From Candidatus Caenarcanales bacterium (GTDB lineage Bacteria > Cyanobacteriota > Vampirovibrionia > Caenarcaniphilales > Caenarcanaceae), in NCBI GenBank assembly GCA_947489925.1, contig CANLFK010000027.1:1-15719 (forward strand): a stretch of 15,719 nt of DNA, written 5' to 3'. Below are positions 13,704 through 15,719 of this stretch, one piece after another. Position numbers and translations under genes: made by a program. Numbering within the stretch: position 1 is the stretch's first letter; each line of letters opens with the position of its first letter. The notes under the pieces are model-generated. The model was not told the DNA's origin. It made no database searches and worked only from the letters and a program-made list of their open reading frames with translations.

Positions 13704-13966
13704 AGCTTGAATTTACTGACTCTTTTGAGAAAGACATTAGAAAATATAAAGATCAAAGCTTACTCAGGCGAATTGATTCAGTTATGGATTTAATTGAGCA
13801 GAGCAATGATCTGGATAGTATTTTGAATATAAAAGCTATGAGAGGAAGCCCTGAGTTTTATCGGATTCGTATTGGTAATTTTCGATTAGGTTTTCACTTT
13901 GCAAATGGAATTGTTCGCATTTTAGCTTTTGGTAAGCGAGAAGACTTTTATCGTTCTTTCCCTTAA
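13700..13966 (+). CDS. RelE/ParE-family toxin
   Basis: This 88-residue basic protein has the RelE/ParE fold pattern: an N-terminal strand (MKLEFTDSFEKDIRKYKD), two helices, then IKAMRGSPEFYRIRIGNFRLGFHFANGIVRILAFGKREDFYRSFP. The central YRIRIGNFRLGF and the terminal GKREDFYR are the conserved strand and C-terminal patch of the cytotoxic-translational-repressor group. RelE-type members cleave mRNA on the ribosome, while ParE-type ones poison gyrase. The conserved Arg and Tyr near the end favour the RelE side, but this is not decisive. It is translationally coupled to its antitoxin. It overlaps the stop of the convergent restriction-gene fragment by three bases, so module and fragment are packed with no spacer. 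Confidence 0.87.
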   Translation: MKLEFTDSFEKDIRKYKDQSLLRRIDSVMDLIEQSNDLDSILNIKAMRGSPEFYRIRIGNFRLGFHFANGIVRILAFGKREDFYRSFP

Positions 13967-14478
13967 TTCATAATAAATATTGAAATTAAATCTATTTCTT
14001 TCATTAATTTGTCTGTTTGTGTGAGAGCGACAATTATTTTTTGATAATGCAGAATATCATCAAATTCTAAATTTGTGTCTTTGCGGTCTTTAAGCCATTT
14101 TTGAGCGGGTTGATAACCTCCAATATAAAAATTCCAAGCTATTTCTGGTATATTCTCAAAATACTGCGTTTCATTAATATAAACTTTACCAAAAGCTTCA
14201 GTGGGGCTTAATAATTCAAACTTTATTTTTTCAACTTTATTATTACCGTCAATTGGGTATTCTGTAATGTAATTTTCTAAAATTGGGCTTTCTAATAAAT
14301 GTAGTTCTCTTAATTGTTCGCCAAGTTTTACTAATTGCCAAAAAGTTTCTTTAGACTCTGGATAAGGTATTCGAGGGAAGTCTATTTTTAAAAATTCTTT
14401 ATACTTTTCACGATAATTTGGTGAATGCAAAACTGCATAAATATAATCAAGTAAATCAATTGGTGCAAAGACCTCCAT
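13963..14478 (-). pseudogene. 3' fragment of an ISP-type restriction-modification enzyme (copy 1)
   Basis: The 171-codon frame encodes only the C-terminal part of a very large single-polypeptide (type ISP/type IIG-like) enzyme that normally carries nuclease, helicase, N6-adenine methylase and target-recognition domains. The recognisable tail includes DLLDYIYAVLHSPNYREKYK (residues 8-27), FLKIDFPRIPYP, GEQLRELHLLES, WNFYIGGYQPAQKWLKDRK and DDILHYQKIIVAL, typical of the end of the specificity region. No upstream catalytic domains exist: the frame begins just after the MazF-like gene. It may be transcribed as a remnant but cannot be a working enzyme alone. The last nine residues differ from copy 2 because the repeated block ends at about 13990. 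Confidence 0.8.
13990..14470. repeat. 481-base direct repeat, copy 1
   Basis: This block aligns without gaps to 15111-15591 (constant offset 1121), with about 21 mismatches by hand count, near 96% identity. It covers the shared part of the two restriction-gene fragments. Homology stops abruptly at both ends, where unrelated sequence begins. Confidence 0.93.
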
Positions 14479-14497
14479 TAGTCCAAAAGACTCATAA

Positions 14498-14827
14498 TTA
14501 ATTTAAAAGTTTTGAGTAAGTTTTTTTGAATTGATTTTGAATATTTTTTAAATCATTTTCCTTTAATTCACCAATCAGCTGAATAATTTGTTTTGTATGA
14601 AAAGTCCCAACTTTATCTAGTCTAACAATTGATGGAAAGAGCAGATTTGATTCTTTCCAAAATTCTATGTTTACCGAATGTATTTCATTACTATATTTTG
14701 AAGTGATTTTTGCACAAACTAAATCACTTTGTGTGCCATTTAATAAAACTAGAGAGGGTCTTTCTTTTGATTCATAAGAATTAGTAAAAGGAAAAGACAC
14801 TAAAACGAGTTGCCCAAATTTGAACAT
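14498..14827 (-). CDS. MazF/PemK-like toxin
   Basis: This 109-residue protein has the PemK/MazF barrel pattern: MFKFGQLVLVSFPFTNS at the N-terminus, KERPSLVLL for the next strand, AKITSK, and the conserved LLFPSIVRLDKVGTFHTKQI, ending in LIGELKENDL and a helical tail. Family members are sequence-specific endoribonucleases that halt translation. Its start overlaps the antitoxin stop by one base (TAATG), and a GGAG ribosome site lies inside the antitoxin end. The pair sits precisely between two copies of the restriction-gene fragment. The motif set is the divergent PemK-like type rather than classic E. coli MazF, so the exact cleavage target is unknown. Confidence 0.83.
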   Translation of the reverse strand: MFKFGQLVLVSFPFTNSYESKERPSLVLLNGTQSDLVCAKITSKYSNEIHSVNIEFWKESNLLFPSIVRLDKVGTFHTKQIIQLIGELKENDLKNIQNQFKKTYSKLLN

Positions 14828-15048
14828 TAAGATTGCTCCTTGAGCTTATTTAAGTTTTCGGTGTAATTATCATAAAGCTTGTCATCTTCTGATTCATCTT
14901 CAAAAAAGTTTTGCATTGATAATATATTCCAAGATAAATCAGCTTGCTTTAACTTTAAGGAATGAACAAAATCAATAGCTTTATTTTGTAATTCTTCTGG
15001 TAAATGTTCAAACTCTGAAAGAAATTGCTCTTTGCGTTGAATATTCAT
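14827..15048 (-). CDS. Putative antitoxin of the MazF/PemK-like module, 73 aa
   Basis: This is a short acidic helical protein. The N-terminal FLSEFEHLPEELQNKAIDFVHSLKLK (residues 9-34) resembles the LPEELQxEVLDFVxFLK core of DUF2281-type small antitoxins. The C-terminal part (WNILSMQNFFEDESEDDKLYDNY, 40-62) is the probable toxin-binding tail. It precedes and overlaps the toxin gene in the standard order. A GAGAGG ribosome site and a good promoter lie directly upstream. The promoter overlaps the end of copy 2 of the restriction fragment, so the module carries its own signals in the repeat margin. Confidence 0.72.
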   Translation of the reverse strand: MNIQRKEQFLSEFEHLPEELQNKAIDFVHSLKLKQADLSWNILSMQNFFEDESEDDKLYDNYTENLNKLKEQS

Positions 15049-15071
15049 AATATTATTTTCCTCTCTTTACC

Positions 15072-15099
15072 ATTATACAAATACTAAACTATTTGCAAA
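15072..15099 (-). promoter_or_regulatory. Promoter of the MazF/PemK-like module
   Basis: On the minus strand TTTGCA (15099-15094) and a perfect TATAAT (15077-15072) are separated by 16 bases, about 24 bases before the antitoxin ATG, with GAGAGG in between. The promoter overlaps the stop codon of the copy 2 fragment. Confidence 0.55.
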
Positions 15100-15593
15100 G
15101 CCAAATCTATATCTATTTCTTTCATTAATTTGTCTGTTTGTGTGAGAGCGACAATTATTTTTTGATAATGTAAAATATCATCAAATTCTAAATTTTTGTC
15201 TTTGCGGTCTTTGAGCCATTTTTGAGCAGGTTGATAACCTCCAATATAAAAATTCCAAGCTATTTCTGGTACATTCTCAAAATACTGCGTTTCATTAATA
15301 TAAACTTTACCAAAAGCCTCATTGGGACTTAATAATTCAAACTTTATTTTTTCAACTTTATTATTACCGTCAATTGGGTATTCTGTAATGTAATTTTCTA
15401 AAATTGGGCTTTCTAATAAATGTAGTTCTCTTAATTGTTCGCCAAGTTCAACTAATTGCCAAAAAGTTTCTTTAGCCTCTGGGTAAGGCACTTTTGGGAA
15501 GTCTATTTTTAAAAACTCTTTATACTTTTCACGGTAATTTGGTGAATGCAAAACGGCATAAATATAATCAAGTAAATCAATTGGTGCAAAGGT
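15084..15593 (-). pseudogene. 3' fragment of an ISP-type restriction-modification enzyme (copy 2), cut by an IS630 element
   Basis: This is the same C-terminal restriction-enzyme segment as copy 1 (about seven amino-acid differences over the shared part, for example FPKVPYP against FPRIPYP). It ends in KEIDIDLALQIV. Homology runs up to TFAPIDLLDY, whose codons begin at about 15593, and then breaks at a TA dinucleotide where transposase sequence starts. In the restriction frame a stop codon appears a few codons further upstream inside the insertion sequence. An internal Met at 15551 could restart a 155-residue peptide, but no catalytic domains are present. It is most likely the better preserved end of the original gene, with the body separated or deleted by the insertion. 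Confidence 0.78.
15111..15591. repeat. 481-base direct repeat, copy 2
   Basis: This is the gapless partner of 13990-14470, in the same orientation. The outer right boundary coincides with the edge of the insertion sequence to within a few bases. Confidence 0.93.
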
Positions 15594-15594
15594 A

Positions 15595-15719
15595 TAGCAA
15601 TTCTTAAATAGAAGTAGTCAGATTATTAATCTGTAAGCATAAATTATCAATAAAGCTTTTTGTATTATCATAGTATCCTTTTAATAATTGTTTAAGATGA
15701 TTCCATTTTCTTTCTATAG
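15595..15719 (-). mobile_element. End of an IS630-family insertion sequence with transposase C-terminus
   Basis: The minus-strand frame from the window edge to TAA at 15604 gives a 37-residue tail beginning IERKWNHLKQLL. This matches the region around the third acidic catalytic residue of IS630/Tc1 DDE transposases (usually PxLNPIExxW), so Glu2 here is likely the last catalytic acid. The stop codon lies about ten bases from the junction with the restriction fragment, where TA (15593-15594), the IS630 target, is found. The rest of the element lies beyond the window, so the terminal inverted repeat cannot be checked. Confidence 0.7.

Noticed and set aside
1..15719. CRISPR arrays, rRNA genes or prophage modules
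   Set aside because: No regularly spaced short repeats, rRNA-like sequence or phage structural genes were seen. The only long repeat is the two-copy restriction fragment.

Overview
The window comes from an AT-rich (roughly one third G+C by eye) bacterial chromosome or contig of unknown identity. It uses the standard code with TGA as a stop. TTG starts are common, and Shine-Dalgarno sites range from strong to absent. The only tRNA does not encode its CCA end. Genes are tightly packed, and several convergent pairs overlap or nearly touch with no terminator hairpin between them. The mix of genes (oxygenase-only nitric oxide synthase, ISP-type restriction fragments, RelE and MazF modules, many small orphan proteins) fits an uncultured, environmental low-GC lineage. 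A Melainabacteria-like or similar candidate group is possible, but this is a low-confidence guess because there is no phylogenetic marker here that I can place.

Layout. 1-800 is the 3' part of a DNA cytosine-5 methyltransferase. 850-2010 holds an ElbB/ES1-type glyoxalase-like protein and a two-helix membrane protein. 2095-3177 is a promoter with a two-gene unit of unknown function whose second product is membrane-anchored. 3176-3373 is a GC-rich palindromic repeat bracketed by a 13-base direct repeat. It is followed by a 56-codon ORF with a very strong ribosome site, a tRNA-Leu(CAA), and a Ser/Thr/Pro-rich orphan on the minus strand. 4485-8416 is nucleotide and one-carbon metabolism: upp, a fused cytidine deaminase-uridine phosphorylase, glyA and folE. 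8441-11033 has a GT4 glycosyltransferase, a Gly-rich orphan and a lytic transglycosylase. 11379-13375 is an oxygenase-only nitric oxide synthase translationally coupled to a TRIC/UPF0126 membrane protein. From 13400 to the end is an accessory zone: a RelE-type toxin-antitoxin pair, two directly repeated fragments of an ISP-type restriction-modification gene, a MazF/PemK-like pair between them, and the end of an IS630-family transposase.

How the genes fit together. The fusion protein and Upp together can convert cytidine to uridine to uracil to UMP, a complete pyrimidine salvage route from two converging genes. GlyA (5,10-methylene-THF) and FolE (pterin entry step) serve folate metabolism. FolE could also supply the reduced pterin that nitric oxide synthase needs, which makes its position about 3 kb from nos suggestive but unproven. 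The most noteworthy content is the nos-TRIC coupled pair, the deaminase-phosphorylase fusion, and the duplicated restriction fragment that brackets a toxin-antitoxin module.
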